Assembly: GCA_900555515.1 (NCBI GenBank)
Contig: USLO01000013.1
Span: 1-19,407, forward strand
DNA length: 19,407 nt
Source: an uncultured Collinsella sp.
GTDB lineage: Bacteria > Actinomycetota > Coriobacteriia > Coriobacteriales > Coriobacteriaceae
Reading direction: 5' to 3'
Position 1 is the first letter of the stretch; every line of letters begins with the position of its first letter. Below the pieces are notes generated by a model that had not been told where the DNA came from, did not search any database, and saw only the letters and a list, made by a program, of their open reading frames with translations. Both the position numbers and the translations under genes were made by a program. Shown here piece after piece: positions 7,325-15,845 of the stretch.

Positions 7325-8333
7325 GCTCGTGCACCGTCCTTTCAATGAGGTGGTTCCACGCCTGTTTGAGCGATTTGGGGGCCACGGGCCTCATGCCGTC
7401 CATGGCGTGGGCCATGCAAAATGAGGCGGCGGCTTCAAGGTCGCGCACGTCAACGGTCCAGGTCCATCCTGCATCGGTGTGTGCGAGCTCACCTCGCCCA
7501 CGCGTGAGGCCGTTGATCATATCGATCTGCGTCTGAGGGGCGAACGAGAACGTGGCTGCAACGGGCGGTCGGTCGGCAAAATCGAATTCAAAGAACAGAT
7601 AGTCGTTTAGATTGAAGTTCGCGGGGATGACGTAGGCCTTCGAAGGGCGCCAAGCGCGTACGATACGGTCGCAGCGGAATGTCCTGATGTCGTCGGTGAC
7701 GTTGTCGAGGCCGCAGAAGTACGCCACACCCTCGCGCTCGAACATGCCGTAGACGCGGACGGTACGTTCTTTCTGCTCGCCGCGTCCGTTCTGATATAAA
7801 AATCGCAGTGCACAACGCTCGGCAAAGGCGCTCCAAACCGCATCGACGGTGGGAGAGCGGCTGATCGGCGCCTCGTCTACCGTCGTCCTGCCGGTGAGAT
7901 AGGCAATCTTGGAGCGAATATCGGCAAGCGGTGCGGCAAAAGTGGATGAGCCGGCCGCTAGTGTCTGGTCGATGGCGTTGAGCAGGATATCGGCGTCGTC
8001 TGCGGTGATGAGGCCGCCTGCTGCAAACGTGTGCTCGCGGTCGATTGTCCACGAGCTTTCCTCGGTCTCCTGCGCACCGGCAGGGCGAACCTCTTTGATT
8101 AAGATGCCACGCTCGAGCAGTTTGTCGCGATCGCGCCGAAATTTGCGCTTATCCGAGTCGATGTTGCCCGAGCCATATCCCAGGTCAGAATCCAAGACGA
8201 TCTGCTCGGTCGTCAGCGGTTCGGGGGAGCTATTGAGCACAAAGAAAAGATTGAGGATGCGCTGAGCCGTTTTATCGAAACTGGGCTCCGAATTCCCCTT
8301 TTTAATTGTCTCGGTCGTGTCGCTTGCCGTCAT
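7311..8333 (-). CDS. WYL-domain transcriptional regulator, PafB-like
   Basis: 340 residues, first gene of a two-gene WYL operon. N-terminal winged helix-turn-helix at about 18-80 (KTAQRILNLFFVL, then an Arg/Lys-rich stretch DKRKFRRDRDKLLERG at 61-76). The WYL domain is about 160-230, with LRFLYQNG (176-183), AYFCGLD (204-210) replacing the W-Y-L core, and the conserved TFRCDRI (218-224). A WCX-type C-terminal region follows from about 250. In actinobacteria, paired WYL proteins PafB and PafC activate the LexA/RecA-independent DNA-damage response. That this pair does the same is an inference, consistent with the adjacent repair helicase. ATG at 8333 preceded by GAGGA on the minus strand. The N-terminal 17 residues are polar and probably disordered. 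Confidence 0.82.
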   Translation of the reverse strand: MTASDTTETIKKGNSEPSFDKTAQRILNLFFVLNSSPEPLTTEQIVLDSDLGYGSGNIDSDKRKFRRDRDKLLERGILIKEVRPAGAQETEESSWTIDREHTFAAGGLITADDADILLNAIDQTLAAGSSTFAAPLADIRSKIAYLTGRTTVDEAPISRSPTVDAVWSAFAERCALRFLYQNGRGEQKERTVRVYGMFEREGVAYFCGLDNVTDDIRTFRCDRIVRAWRPSKAYVIPANFNLNDYLFFEFDFADRPPVAATFSFAPQTQIDMINGLTRGRGELAHTDAGWTWTVDVRDLEAAASFCMAHAMDGMRPVAPKSLKQAWNHLIERTVHEHARV

Positions 8334-8447
8334 AGAGTCCTCGCATGAGAAGGTGGTTTGCTGCCATGATTTTAGTCCGATATGGAGATTAGGCTATATC
8401 CTTGTCCGCTCGGGGCGTTAAGATGGCCCGAATTCGGTCGTTTGCGC

Positions 8448-8475
8448 TTGCTCGGGGTATACTTTCGACTATATA
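8448..8475 (+). promoter_or_regulatory. Possible promoter of the split M28-like gene
   Basis: The 198-base gap between the WYL operon and the M28-like gene (8334-8531) holds two candidate -10 boxes: TATACT (8458-8463), without a clear -35, and TATATA (8470-8475), 16 bases after TTGCTC (8448-8453). Nothing else was recognised in the gap. Weak hexamer evidence. Confidence 0.3.
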
Positions 8476-8531
8476 CGGTTCTAATGTGCATGCATTGGGC
8501 CTATTTGTCGGATTATGGATGTGGAGCGCAC

Positions 8532-11500
8532 ATGGCGAACACCCAGAACTATATTAACCACCTGCTGCAGAACACCGGCATTACGCCGGCGTGCAGCGAA
8601 GAAGAGCGCTTGGCTGCCGAGGATATCGCTCAGATCTTCCGCAACCACGGCTTTGATCCCGAGGTTCAGGAGTTCAATGCCCCGGCGCCCAGTAGGTTGG
8701 CATTTGCCGTTACCGGTATTCTTGCGTTTACCGGTGCCCTGCTGATGGGCATCGGCGGCGGTATCGGCTTGGTCGGCACCTTGCTGGCCATTGTCGGCGC
8801 CGTTCTTTACGTGCTCGAGCGCACAGGGCACCCCGTGGTTTCGCGCCTGGGCAAGACGGGCGTGAGCCAAAATGTCATCGCCTACCACAAGGCCTCGGGC
8901 CCGCTCGCGTCCCCGCGTAACCGCCCAGTGGTCGTTGTCGCACACTACGACTCTCCCCGTGCTGAGCTACTCGCCCGCGAGCCCTATGCTTCGTATCGTG
9001 CGCTCATCGCCAAGCTGTTGCCCGTTGCCACGGTTGCCCCTGCTGCCGTTGCCATCCTGCGCATCCTGCCGCTCCCCGGCGCGCTCAAGGTTCTGCTGTG
9101 GATTGTCGCGATCCTCGCTTCCCTCGTTGCACTTGCCAACGCGGCAAACATCATCTCTAACCGCCACATTCTTCCCTATACGTCCGGCGCGGTGTGCAAC
9201 AAGTCTTCTGTCGCCGCTATGCTCGGCGTTATGGACAACGTTGCTCCCTTCCAGGGCGAAAACGAGTTTCCCGACGATGTTCCGTTCGATACCTATTTTG
9301 GGGAGCAGAAGCGTCGTGCCGAGGAAATGGCGCGTGCAGCGGCGGAGTATGCCGCGGCCCAGCAGCAAAACGACTACGGCAACACCATCGAGTACGAAGA
9401 GCCTACCTACGCCGAGGACGAGTTCGGTCAGCCGATTGCTCCCGACACTCAGACCGAGCCCGAACAGGGTGAGGCTTTCGACGAGCAGATCGAGGGCTTT
9501 GAGGGTGCGTCTGCCGACGAGACGCTGATCGGCGCCATCGTGCCCGAGGATCAGAATCAGGCTGTCCAGGCTGAAGAGTTCAATGACGAGGTTTCCGCTG
9601 CCGAGCCGGTGGAGGAGCCTGTCGCGGCCGAGCCCGAGCCCAAGCTCTATCGCAACGCCGCCGGCAACATCCGCTTTGGTTCGGATGCCATCCGTGCGCT
9701 CGGAATGCTTCCCGAGTCCTGCACGCTCGATTACGAGGAGGGCGAGGAGCCGACGTTTGAGCCCGAGCCTGCCCCCGTCGTGGCTGCGCCTGCGCCCGTT
9801 GTCGCTGCGGATGATGAGTCTGCCGCGGTTACCGCTGCCGTTGCCGATCCCGAGGCGGTGTCCGCGATCGATCCCGCGGCAGGACTGGACATTTTGGCTC
9901 CCGCCGCGCCGGCGCAAGACGTTGCGGACGAGTCTGACGACGATTACGTTGAACAGCCGAGGCGCGTGTCTTACGAGAGCGATACTGATTTCTCGGCCGA
10001 GATTCCCGCGGCAACGCCCCATGCCGACATTGCATCCGCGTTCTCGTCGATTGGCGCCAGCGCTTCCAACTTCTTTAAGGGTGCGCTTGCAAAGGGCAAG
10101 AAATTTGTCGACGATTTCGAGGAGAAGCGCGCTGCCGCACGCGAGGCTGCCGAGCAGGAGGCTATCGCTCAGCAGCAGGCAGCCGAGGCGGCACGTGAGC
10201 ACGCGGCGCAAGAGTTCGAGCAGAACGAGGCTATGCAGTCCGCGCCCGTCGACGCCGCCGAAGCTACAACGTCCTTTGAGTCCCAGCAACCGGCGTCCGC
10301 GGATGTTGTTGAGGCGACGACGTCTTTCGAGGCTCAGGAGCACGTCGATAGCACCATGTCGTTTGATGCCGCGCAGTTCGATTCCACGATAACGTTTGAA
10401 AAGCAGGGCACCGCGATTGCCGAGCCCCTTCCTGTTTCCGATGAGCAGGGCGACGCGGCAGACGATGACGAGCCTATTGATGCTGCCGAAATCCAAGATG
10501 TCGCCGAGGACGAGTCCGTTGAGGCCAACTCTGACGAAGAGCAATACGCGGCAGCCGATCAAGGTGATTCGACCGAGGCCGAGCAGGAGGAAGTGCCTGC
10601 GGTTTCCGAGACTCCCGAGACGGATGAGTCGAGGCCTTACTCCACGCAGATTTTCACCATGCCGACCCCGAGTGGTTCCGGTGCCACGGTTGCCAATGTC
10701 GCTCCCACTCAGGACGAAACGGTCGATTCCCTTATGGCCCAGATTTCCTCCCAGGCATCGCCGCGTCCGCAGATGAATGTTCCCGATCCGGCGTCGGCAC
10801 CGTCGCCTGCACCTTCCTCGTCTCCGCTGGCTTCGGTCCCCGATCCGTCGCTGCCGTCCATGAAGCAGGCAAACGTTGCGTCTCGCACGTCGCTGTTCGA
10901 CCTTCCCGACCCCTCCGCACAGGTCAACGATCCCTTTGCTACTGCCCAGGGTCCCGAACCCACATCGGCACCCGTTGCGCCTCCTATGACCGTTGCGTCG
11001 GGCGCGCAGCCGATCGAGACCATTTCGGCTCCCGCCCCGGCGGCACCCAAGTCTCGTAAGCGCGGCCTGGGTGGTCTGTTCGGCCGTAAAAAGAAAAACG
11101 AGCAGGACAGCATGAGTGATTGGCTGGGCGTCGAAGACGATTACGATGCCAAGAAGTCCGGTCGCGGTATCGGTTCGTGGGATAATTTCGAGGACGATAA
11201 CGATGGCTGGAAGGGTGGCGCTACGTCTTCCGATGGCGCTTCTTCCGAAGATATGCTCTCGGCTGTCGCCTCTATGGGCGATGATGAGCTGCTCGGTCAC
11301 GATATCTGGTTTGTGGCAACGGGCGCCTCGGATTGTGATGGCGCCGGCATGAAGGCCTTCTTGGCTTCGCATCGCGATAAGCTCCGCGGCGTATTCTTTA
11401 TCAATCTTGAATCCGTCGGCGCCGGTAGGCTTTCGGTTGTGACGGTCGAGGGCGAACAACAACTGCTCAAGGGCGATCGCCGCATCATGAACCTGGTCAG

Positions 11501-11729
11501 CAAGGTCTGCAAGTCGTTCCATGTCGATTGTGGCGCGCTCGAGATGCCCTATGCCAAGACCGATGCCTATGCCGCGCTCGAGGCGAGCCGCCGAGCCCTC
11601 ACCATCGCCGGCGTGGACGGCACGCGTCTGGCTTGCGCTCGTACCGAGGATGACCTGCCCCACAATGTCAACCCGACGAACATTGCCACGGTATCCGAGG
11701 TCGTGACCGAGGTTATCCGCCGTTCGTAG
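8532..11729 (+). CDS. Membrane protein with a split, degenerate M28-peptidase-like fold and long acidic insertion
   Basis: 1065 residues from the ATG at 8532, which follows GTGGAG (8521-8526); an in-frame ATG at 8382 would add 50 residues of unlikely sequence across the promoter zone. N-terminal part (1-240): M28-like helix (AAEDIAQIFRNHGFDPEVQE), two hydrophobic segments (about 56-74 and 76-95), AHYDSP (137-142) matching the first metal-ligand motif, two more hydrophobic segments (about 157-180, 184-207), then SGAVCNKSSVAAML (218-231) where M28 has GADDN. Residues about 240-910 are Glu/Ala/Pro-rich, acidic and repetitive, with a basic patch near 839-857. C-terminal part (915-1065): WFVATGASD (926-934) where M28 has GAEE, INLESVG (957-963) where M28 has an Asp, and a final H1044. 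Two halves of one fold are therefore separated by about 670 residues, and most catalytic residues are replaced. Function unknown; active peptidase unlikely. Confidence 0.8.
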   Translation: MANTQNYINHLLQNTGITPACSEEERLAAEDIAQIFRNHGFDPEVQEFNAPAPSRLAFAVTGILAFTGALLMGIGGGIGLVGTLLAIVGAVLYVLERTGHPVVSRLGKTGVSQNVIAYHKASGPLASPRNRPVVVVAHYDSPRAELLAREPYASYRALIAKLLPVATVAPAAVAILRILPLPGALKVLLWIVAILASLVALANAANIISNRHILPYTSGAVCNKSSVAAMLGVMDNVAPFQGENEFPDDVPFDTYFGEQKRRAEEMARAAAEYAAAQQQNDYGNTIEYEEPTYAEDEFGQPIAPDTQTEPEQGEAFDEQIEGFEGASADETLIGAIVPEDQNQAVQAEEFNDEVSAAEPVEEPVAAEPEPKLYRNAAGNIRFGSDAIRALGMLPESCTLDYEEGEEPTFEPEPAPVVAAPAPVVAADDESAAVTAAVADPEAVSAIDPAAGLDILAPAAPAQDVADESDDDYVEQPRRVSYESDTDFSAEIPAATPHADIASAFSSIGASASNFFKGALAKGKKFVDDFEEKRAAAREAAEQEAIAQQQAAEAAREHAAQEFEQNEAMQSAPVDAAEATTSFESQQPASADVVEATTSFEAQEHVDSTMSFDAAQFDSTITFEKQGTAIAEPLPVSDEQGDAADDDEPIDAAEIQDVAEDESVEANSDEEQYAAADQGDSTEAEQEEVPAVSETPETDESRPYSTQIFTMPTPSGSGATVANVAPTQDETVDSLMAQISSQASPRPQMNVPDPASAPSPAPSSSPLASVPDPSLPSMKQANVASRTSLFDLPDPSAQVNDPFATAQGPEPTSAPVAPPMTVASGAQPIETISAPAPAAPKSRKRGLGGLFGRKKKNEQDSMSDWLGVEDDYDAKKSGRGIGSWDNFEDDNDGWKGGATSSDGASSEDMLSAVASMGDDELLGHDIWFVATGASDCDGAGMKAFLASHRDKLRGVFFINLESVGAGRLSVVTVEGEQQLLKGDRRIMNLVSKVCKSFHVDCGALEMPYAKTDAYAALEASRRALTIAGVDGTRLACARTEDDLPHNVNPTNIATVSEVVTEVIRRS

Positions 11730-11750
11730 ACGGAGCTCTAAGGAGTCAAC

Positions 11751-11969
11751 GTGTTTTCGTATATTAAGCGCCATTGGCCTGTCTACGTGATTTTGACCTT
11801 GATTGCCATTGCGTTAGGATTTGGGGCCGCCTACATCGTGGGTGCGAAGGGCTCGACCCCCGCCTCCGCAATCAGCGAAGAGGTGGAGCAAGAACAGAGC
11901 ACGGGTGCCGATGGGATTCCTGAGTCCGAGCGGGCAATCGTTGATGGTGGATCTTCGTCTGCAGAGTAG
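11751..11969 (+). CDS. Small single-span membrane protein following the M28-like gene
   Basis: 72 residues, GTG start with AAGGAG (11740-11745) five bases upstream and only 21 bases after the previous stop, so the two genes are probably one operon. Residues about 10-31 (PVYVILTLIAIALGFGAAYI) form a single hydrophobic span preceded by KRH. The remaining 40 residues are acidic and Ser/Gly-rich (ISEEVEQEQS and a Ser/Ala/Glu end) and look disordered and exposed. No domain is recognised. The positive N terminus suggests the tail is outside the cell. It may accompany the large membrane protein, but nothing in the sequence proves it. Confidence 0.7.
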   Translation: MFSYIKRHWPVYVILTLIAIALGFGAAYIVGAKGSTPASAISEEVEQEQSTGADGIPESERAIVDGGSSSAE

Positions 11970-11990
11970 ATACGGCGATTTAAATGATTG

Positions 11991-12028
11991 AAAGCGGGCG
12001 AGCCAGGGGACTGGCTCGCCCGCTTTTT
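11991..12028. terminator. Strong, probably bidirectional, Rho-independent terminator
   Basis: Perfect 16-bp stem AAAGCGGGCGAGCCAG (11991-12006) / CTGGCTCGCCCGCTTT (12011-12026), loop GGGA, with a run of five T at 12024-12028. It closes the plus-strand operon and lies 8 bases from the stop of the minus-strand adhesin; on that strand the T-tract is weaker. Confidence 0.9.
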
Positions 12029-12035
12029 CATCGCG

Positions 12036-15000
12036 CTAGCGCTTCTTTGGGATCGACCTAAGGCGAGCGAACCATAGGGCTGCGGCACCCGAGGTCAGGA
12101 GCGCGGTGATGCAAGCGGCGATGGGAACTGGTCCTGTTGCCGGTAGGTCCTGCGGTAGGGTACAGCGTTGAATGACACAGTCCTCGTCATGTGACTCAAG
12201 TTTATCGCCGCCGCCGTTGCGACAAAGATCGACGCGTGCGCTGTTGGTGAGTGCGGTTTGGGGCGTATAAGCCGATGTTGCCTGCATGTGCACGACTGCG
12301 CCCCGAGCGTCTGCACCAAGGATTGCTTTGGCATCGTCAAGGTCGTCGTGCTCATCTTTGAGATCATCGCGGGTCCAAGAATCCGCATCGCTTCGAGTCG
12401 TAAAGTCGGCGGCTACCGCACCGTATTCAATTCGAATGCCCGTTACGACGGTATTGGATGCAAGGTCGAGCTCTTCCGCCTCGAGTGTGGTGGATTCCGT
12501 GGTCGAGATATCCGCCTTCCAGAGGTGCCAACCGTCGTAATCGACGAGGCGACAGTCCTCACCCAGGCTCTCTTTTACTTCGTCGGACTCAAGCCAAGGA
12601 TTTTCGTGCCCATCGTCAAGTGTCGCGTTTGCCGGCTCATCGACGTCTGTCGAGTCCAACGGCGTCGTGCGATACCATACGTTGCACAGACCGTTGAGGT
12701 CGCCGATGGCGACGGGGGTTTCGATTGAGATGAATCTCGCCGTTCCGTCTTTGGCGCACTCAAGATCATCGGTAATCGTAAACTCATCAACCCAAGTAGC
12801 GGAATCGTTTCGAGCATCGATGGTATAGGAGAAAAGCCCATCACTATTGGTTTGCGTCGTGGCGCGGTTTTTACCATCGCCGTTAGCCAACAGGCCCTTT
12901 TCGATAGGTTGGACAAGTTCCTGACGCTTGTCGACCTGCCCCTTGATCTCGATGGGCGCATCCTTCATCGCGACGGATTGGACTTCTCCCGTATCCTTTA
13001 TTTCAAATGTTATCTCCTCGGCAAGGTCATAGGTCCGCGGAGACATCATTTCGCGCAACGAGTAGGTGCCAGGTGCAAGATGTTCGACGCGGTGCGGCTT
13101 GTCGGATGAGGTCCAGGAGTCTATTTCGGTTTTATCGGGACCATATAAGGTGAGTTGTGCGCCTTTCACTTCCTGCTCTCCGCTTGCATCGACCTTGGAG
13201 ATATCAACCTTGGTGTAATCGTCGGATACGTTAAGCCGTGCTTCTACAACGGGTGTTTTCTGGTCGGCATAAGTAAGGTCGACAATATGGGATGTCCGAT
13301 CGAGTAAGAAGCCTGCCGGCGATTGAGTCTCGACAACCTCGTAGCGTGCGGTGCCAGATCCCAGCGGGAGGTTGTCCGCGCGTGCTTCTCCAGTTTCATC
13401 CGACGTGACGGTCGCGACGGTCTCACCGTCGAGCGCGGCAATGCTACCGTCGGGGCGCACGATATCACCCGAGGCACGGATCTCAAAGACGGCGCCCGCG
13501 AGGCTGCTGCCGTCTATGGCATCGGTTTTAACGATCCTGATGTTTCCGGTCGCGGCGTGGTCATAATACGAGGTGATTGCAACGGGCGTTAGGTTCATGT
13601 CGGCGGGTATGTTTACCTCGATTTCTTCGCCGACAAGATAGGGCTCTTTGGCCGAGGTTTCGCGTACATAATAGGTGCCCGGCACGAGCGATTCGGGCAG
13701 TGTGACGGTCCCGGTCGCGTCAGTCGTAAAGGTGTCCATTACGTTATGTGCTGGATACCAGCAAGTTTGTGAGACAGGTTCGTGATTGCTGTCGAGGAGT
13801 TGGAAGGTGAATCCGGCTAGTGGAACAGAAGCGCCTGTTTGGGCATCGCGTTTTACAATCTGGAGATGCGTCGACAGAGCGTGGTTGTCCACGATATATT
13901 GAAGCTCGGCGCCGTTGGAAATCTGATTGGCCCCGACGGTCCATTCCCCTGCACGTTTAAAACCCTCGGGGACGGTTTCCGGAACCTCGCGAACCGTGTA
14001 GCCGGCACGGTCGTATGGGACGGCTCCGTGGACACCGGCGGGTCGCTTACCTGTGCCGAACCATGCTTCGGGCTGGTCTTTGGTGGAGGCAAAGCCATAG
14101 ATGTTTGTGGTCAGTGTGCCAACAACCTGCTGAGAGCTGTTGCTGACAACCTCAAAGACAACACCACCCGCCGGCTGCTCCAGGCCGGATTGGTCGCTAT
14201 TGCCGTAATCCTTGAATTTGGAAATCTCAAGGTTAAACGCAATGGGGATATCGGAAACGCGAAATTCGATCTCGACCACGCCTGAATCGCCGAGCTGGTC
14301 GGCTCCAACGGTATAGGTCCAGCTGTCGTTGGATGGCAGGTAGCCCTCGGGGGCTTTTGATTCGTAGATGGTAAAGGTTCCTAAGGGGACATCGGCGAGG
14401 GTGGCCCGACCGCTTTCGTCGGTCGTGAGGATTTGTGCCCATCCAGGGGTTGATTGCGACACACACGTGAACTCTGCTCCTGCGAGTGAAGATCCCACCT
14501 GGGGGCCGGCATTCGTCGCGGCATCGAGTTTTACGATACGCAGGTTGATGGTGCCGGGCTGTTCATCAATGGCGACCTGTCCACCGTCATTCCCCGTGGT
14601 AAAGGCGATGTGATCACGACGGGGGACATAGCCGGCCGGTGCCTTCGTTTCAACTAGGTAGTATGCCGTGTTGGGCAGAAGTGTTGCTTGCGCTCGACCG
14701 TTGCTGTCCATCTTGATGGTGCCGACACGCGCGCCGCTAGCGCTCTCAAAAATATCGAATGTTGCCCCGGTAAACTGATAGGTATTGTTTCCGCTGGTAA
14801 TAACGGCGTTTGCAGACTGCTTTTGGAAGGAAACAGAGACCGCCGGCAGTACATAGAGCATGTCTTGACGTCTGCTGCCGCCCGATACGGCTCCTAGATA
14901 GCGCCGCGCGCGGTGCGGAGCGGCTTTGATGCTTCCTGATTTTGCGTTGTCGTGGAGCCACCGCGCAGCCGCCACGACTTCATTGTCGGCGGTAAAGTGT

Positions 15001-15467
15001 CCACTCTTGGTTTTGCCCTGAGCGGTCGTGTAGGAATAGGTACCGTCGACATGGGTAGTGCCGTTGAGCATCCATACGGCAAGCTGGGTTGCGGCGCGGG
15101 CGCGATCGGGTGAAAGATGGTAACCGCCAAACGACGTGGCGGTAGGATATCCGTGACAAACGATTGCCGCGAACTCGTCGTCGAGCCACACCCAGCCTTG
15201 ATCAAAGTTGAGCCATGGGCCGCCCGGCTTGGTGGGGCCGGGGCGCTCCTGGTTCATGCAGTAGGCAATCGAGGCGTCTTGAGCTTCATACTTGCCGATG
15301 AAGAAGGGCCCACAATCATCGCTAATAGTGCGGAAGCCGAGCTGGTCGTAGCCATCGACGGCAAATGCGGCTCCCGGTGCCAGGCAGCCGAAAAGCAGGA
15401 AGAGGAGCAGGAGCAGCGGACCTGTTGCGATTGCGCTGTGGACAGAGTGCGTGGGTGCGTTGGACAT
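12036..15467 (-). CDS. LPxTG-anchored adhesin with thioester domain and Cna-B/SpaA-like repeats
   Basis: 1143 residues. Signal peptide 1-36 (LLLLLFLLF core, AFA cleavage). The thioester-type domain (about 38-205) has AYC70 and ATQ128LAVW, the Cys and Gln expected to form the internal thioester that links covalently to host amines. Then come six Cna-B/SpaA-like repeats (about 209-840). Each has an early Lys (K216, K313, K417, K539, K647, K758) and an E-box Glu in motifs such as VETKAPAGY, YESKAPEGY and VETQSPAGF (E273, E369, E494, E603, E713, E805), the layout for isopeptide bonds. Residues 845-1080 form a further beta-rich stalk region with paired cysteines. LPATG (1108-1112), a hydrophobic span and the tail RLRSIPKKR complete the sortase signal. 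ATG at 15467 follows AAGGAG. No sortase gene is in the window, so anchoring needs a housekeeping sortase elsewhere. Confidence 0.92.
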   Translation of the reverse strand: MSNAPTHSVHSAIATGPLLLLLFLLFGCLAPGAAFAVDGYDQLGFRTISDDCGPFFIGKYEAQDASIAYCMNQERPGPTKPGGPWLNFDQGWVWLDDEFAAIVCHGYPTATSFGGYHLSPDRARAATQLAVWMLNGTTHVDGTYSYTTAQGKTKSGHFTADNEVVAAARWLHDNAKSGSIKAAPHRARRYLGAVSGGSRRQDMLYVLPAVSVSFQKQSANAVITSGNNTYQFTGATFDIFESASGARVGTIKMDSNGRAQATLLPNTAYYLVETKAPAGYVPRRDHIAFTTGNDGGQVAIDEQPGTINLRIVKLDAATNAGPQVGSSLAGAEFTCVSQSTPGWAQILTTDESGRATLADVPLGTFTIYESKAPEGYLPSNDSWTYTVGADQLGDSGVVEIEFRVSDIPIAFNLEISKFKDYGNSDQSGLEQPAGGVVFEVVSNSSQQVVGTLTTNIYGFASTKDQPEAWFGTGKRPAGVHGAVPYDRAGYTVREVPETVPEGFKRAGEWTVGANQISNGAELQYIVDNHALSTHLQIVKRDAQTGASVPLAGFTFQLLDSNHEPVSQTCWYPAHNVMDTFTTDATGTVTLPESLVPGTYYVRETSAKEPYLVGEEIEVNIPADMNLTPVAITSYYDHAATGNIRIVKTDAIDGSSLAGAVFEIRASGDIVRPDGSIAALDGETVATVTSDETGEARADNLPLGSGTARYEVVETQSPAGFLLDRTSHIVDLTYADQKTPVVEARLNVSDDYTKVDISKVDASGEQEVKGAQLTLYGPDKTEIDSWTSSDKPHRVEHLAPGTYSLREMMSPRTYDLAEEITFEIKDTGEVQSVAMKDAPIEIKGQVDKRQELVQPIEKGLLANGDGKNRATTQTNSDGLFSYTIDARNDSATWVDEFTITDDLECAKDGTARFISIETPVAIGDLNGLCNVWYRTTPLDSTDVDEPANATLDDGHENPWLESDEVKESLGEDCRLVDYDGWHLWKADISTTESTTLEAEELDLASNTVVTGIRIEYGAVAADFTTRSDADSWTRDDLKDEHDDLDDAKAILGADARGAVVHMQATSAYTPQTALTNSARVDLCRNGGGDKLESHDEDCVIQRCTLPQDLPATGPVPIAACITALLTSGAAALWFARLRSIPKKR

Positions 15468-15721
15468 GGCTGCTCCTTATCCCTCGTGCGCCGCACGGGG
15501 AGGCTGCGACGCGTAGGATGAGGCTACCCCCGAGGTTCATGCGGGTAAGTACCGGAGCCTGACCAAAAGCTTGCCCATTTCCTGACAAATTGAGCTCAAA
15601 TACAACAATCAAGCAAAAGTGCAGGTAGAAGATAGGGAAAACAGGAGGCCAAAGGTCCTCATCTCCACAATTGACGCGATTTTCAAACGAATCTCCACAG
15701 CTAAAACAAGCATCGCCACCC
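15468..15721. other. Intergenic stretch upstream of the adhesin and tRNA-Gly
   Basis: About 250 bases with no credible coding sequence. It should hold the adhesin promoter on the minus strand, but I found no convincing -35/-10 pair. A 10-bp palindrome TTGAGCTCAA (15590-15599) is the only obvious symmetric site. The right part (15600-15720) is notably A-rich compared with the flanking genes. Confidence 0.4.
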
Positions 15722-15751
15722 TTGTATCGAACAAGACAACCGCGTTATACT
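15722..15751 (+). promoter_or_regulatory. tRNA-Gly promoter
   Basis: TTGTAT (15722-15727), 18-base spacer, TATACT (15746-15751), 13 bases before the mature tRNA 5' end. Confidence 0.65.
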
Positions 15752-15764
15752 ATCCCCCACATAT

Positions 15765-15839
15765 GCGGGCATCGCCAAGTGGTAAGGCATCAGCTTCCCA
15801 AGCTGACACTCGCGGGTTCGAGTCCCGTTGCCCGCTCCA
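15765..15839 (+). tRNA. tRNA-Gly, anticodon CCC
   Basis: 75 bases including an encoded CCA (15837-15839). Acceptor arm GCGGGCA (15765-15771) pairs with TGCCCGC (15829-15835). The anticodon stem TCAGC/GCTGA encloses the loop TTCCCAA, giving anticodon CCC at 15797-15799. The T-arm is GCGGGTTCGAGTCCCG (15812-15827). It reads GGG glycine codons. Its final 18 bases (15822-15839) recur exactly twice downstream. Confidence 0.95.
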
Positions 15840-15845
15840 GTAAAA

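Noticed and set aside
8382..8531. A 50-residue N-terminal extension of the M28-like protein
   Set aside because: It covers the probable promoter and encodes unlikely residues. The ATG at 8532 has a ribosome-binding site and begins the recognisable M28-like helix.
8967..11774. A 935-codon open frame on the minus strand, opposite the M28-like gene
   Set aside because: Its product is Arg/Gly/Leu-rich without domains. It mirrors the Glu/Ala/Pro-rich, GC-rich codons of the plus-strand gene, which has a good start, ribosome-binding site and recognisable ends. A shadow frame.
15590..15599. TTGAGCTCAA palindrome upstream of the adhesin, considered as an operator
   Set aside because: Ten bases of symmetry can arise by chance; it is not paired with a clear promoter and no regulator gene is adjacent.
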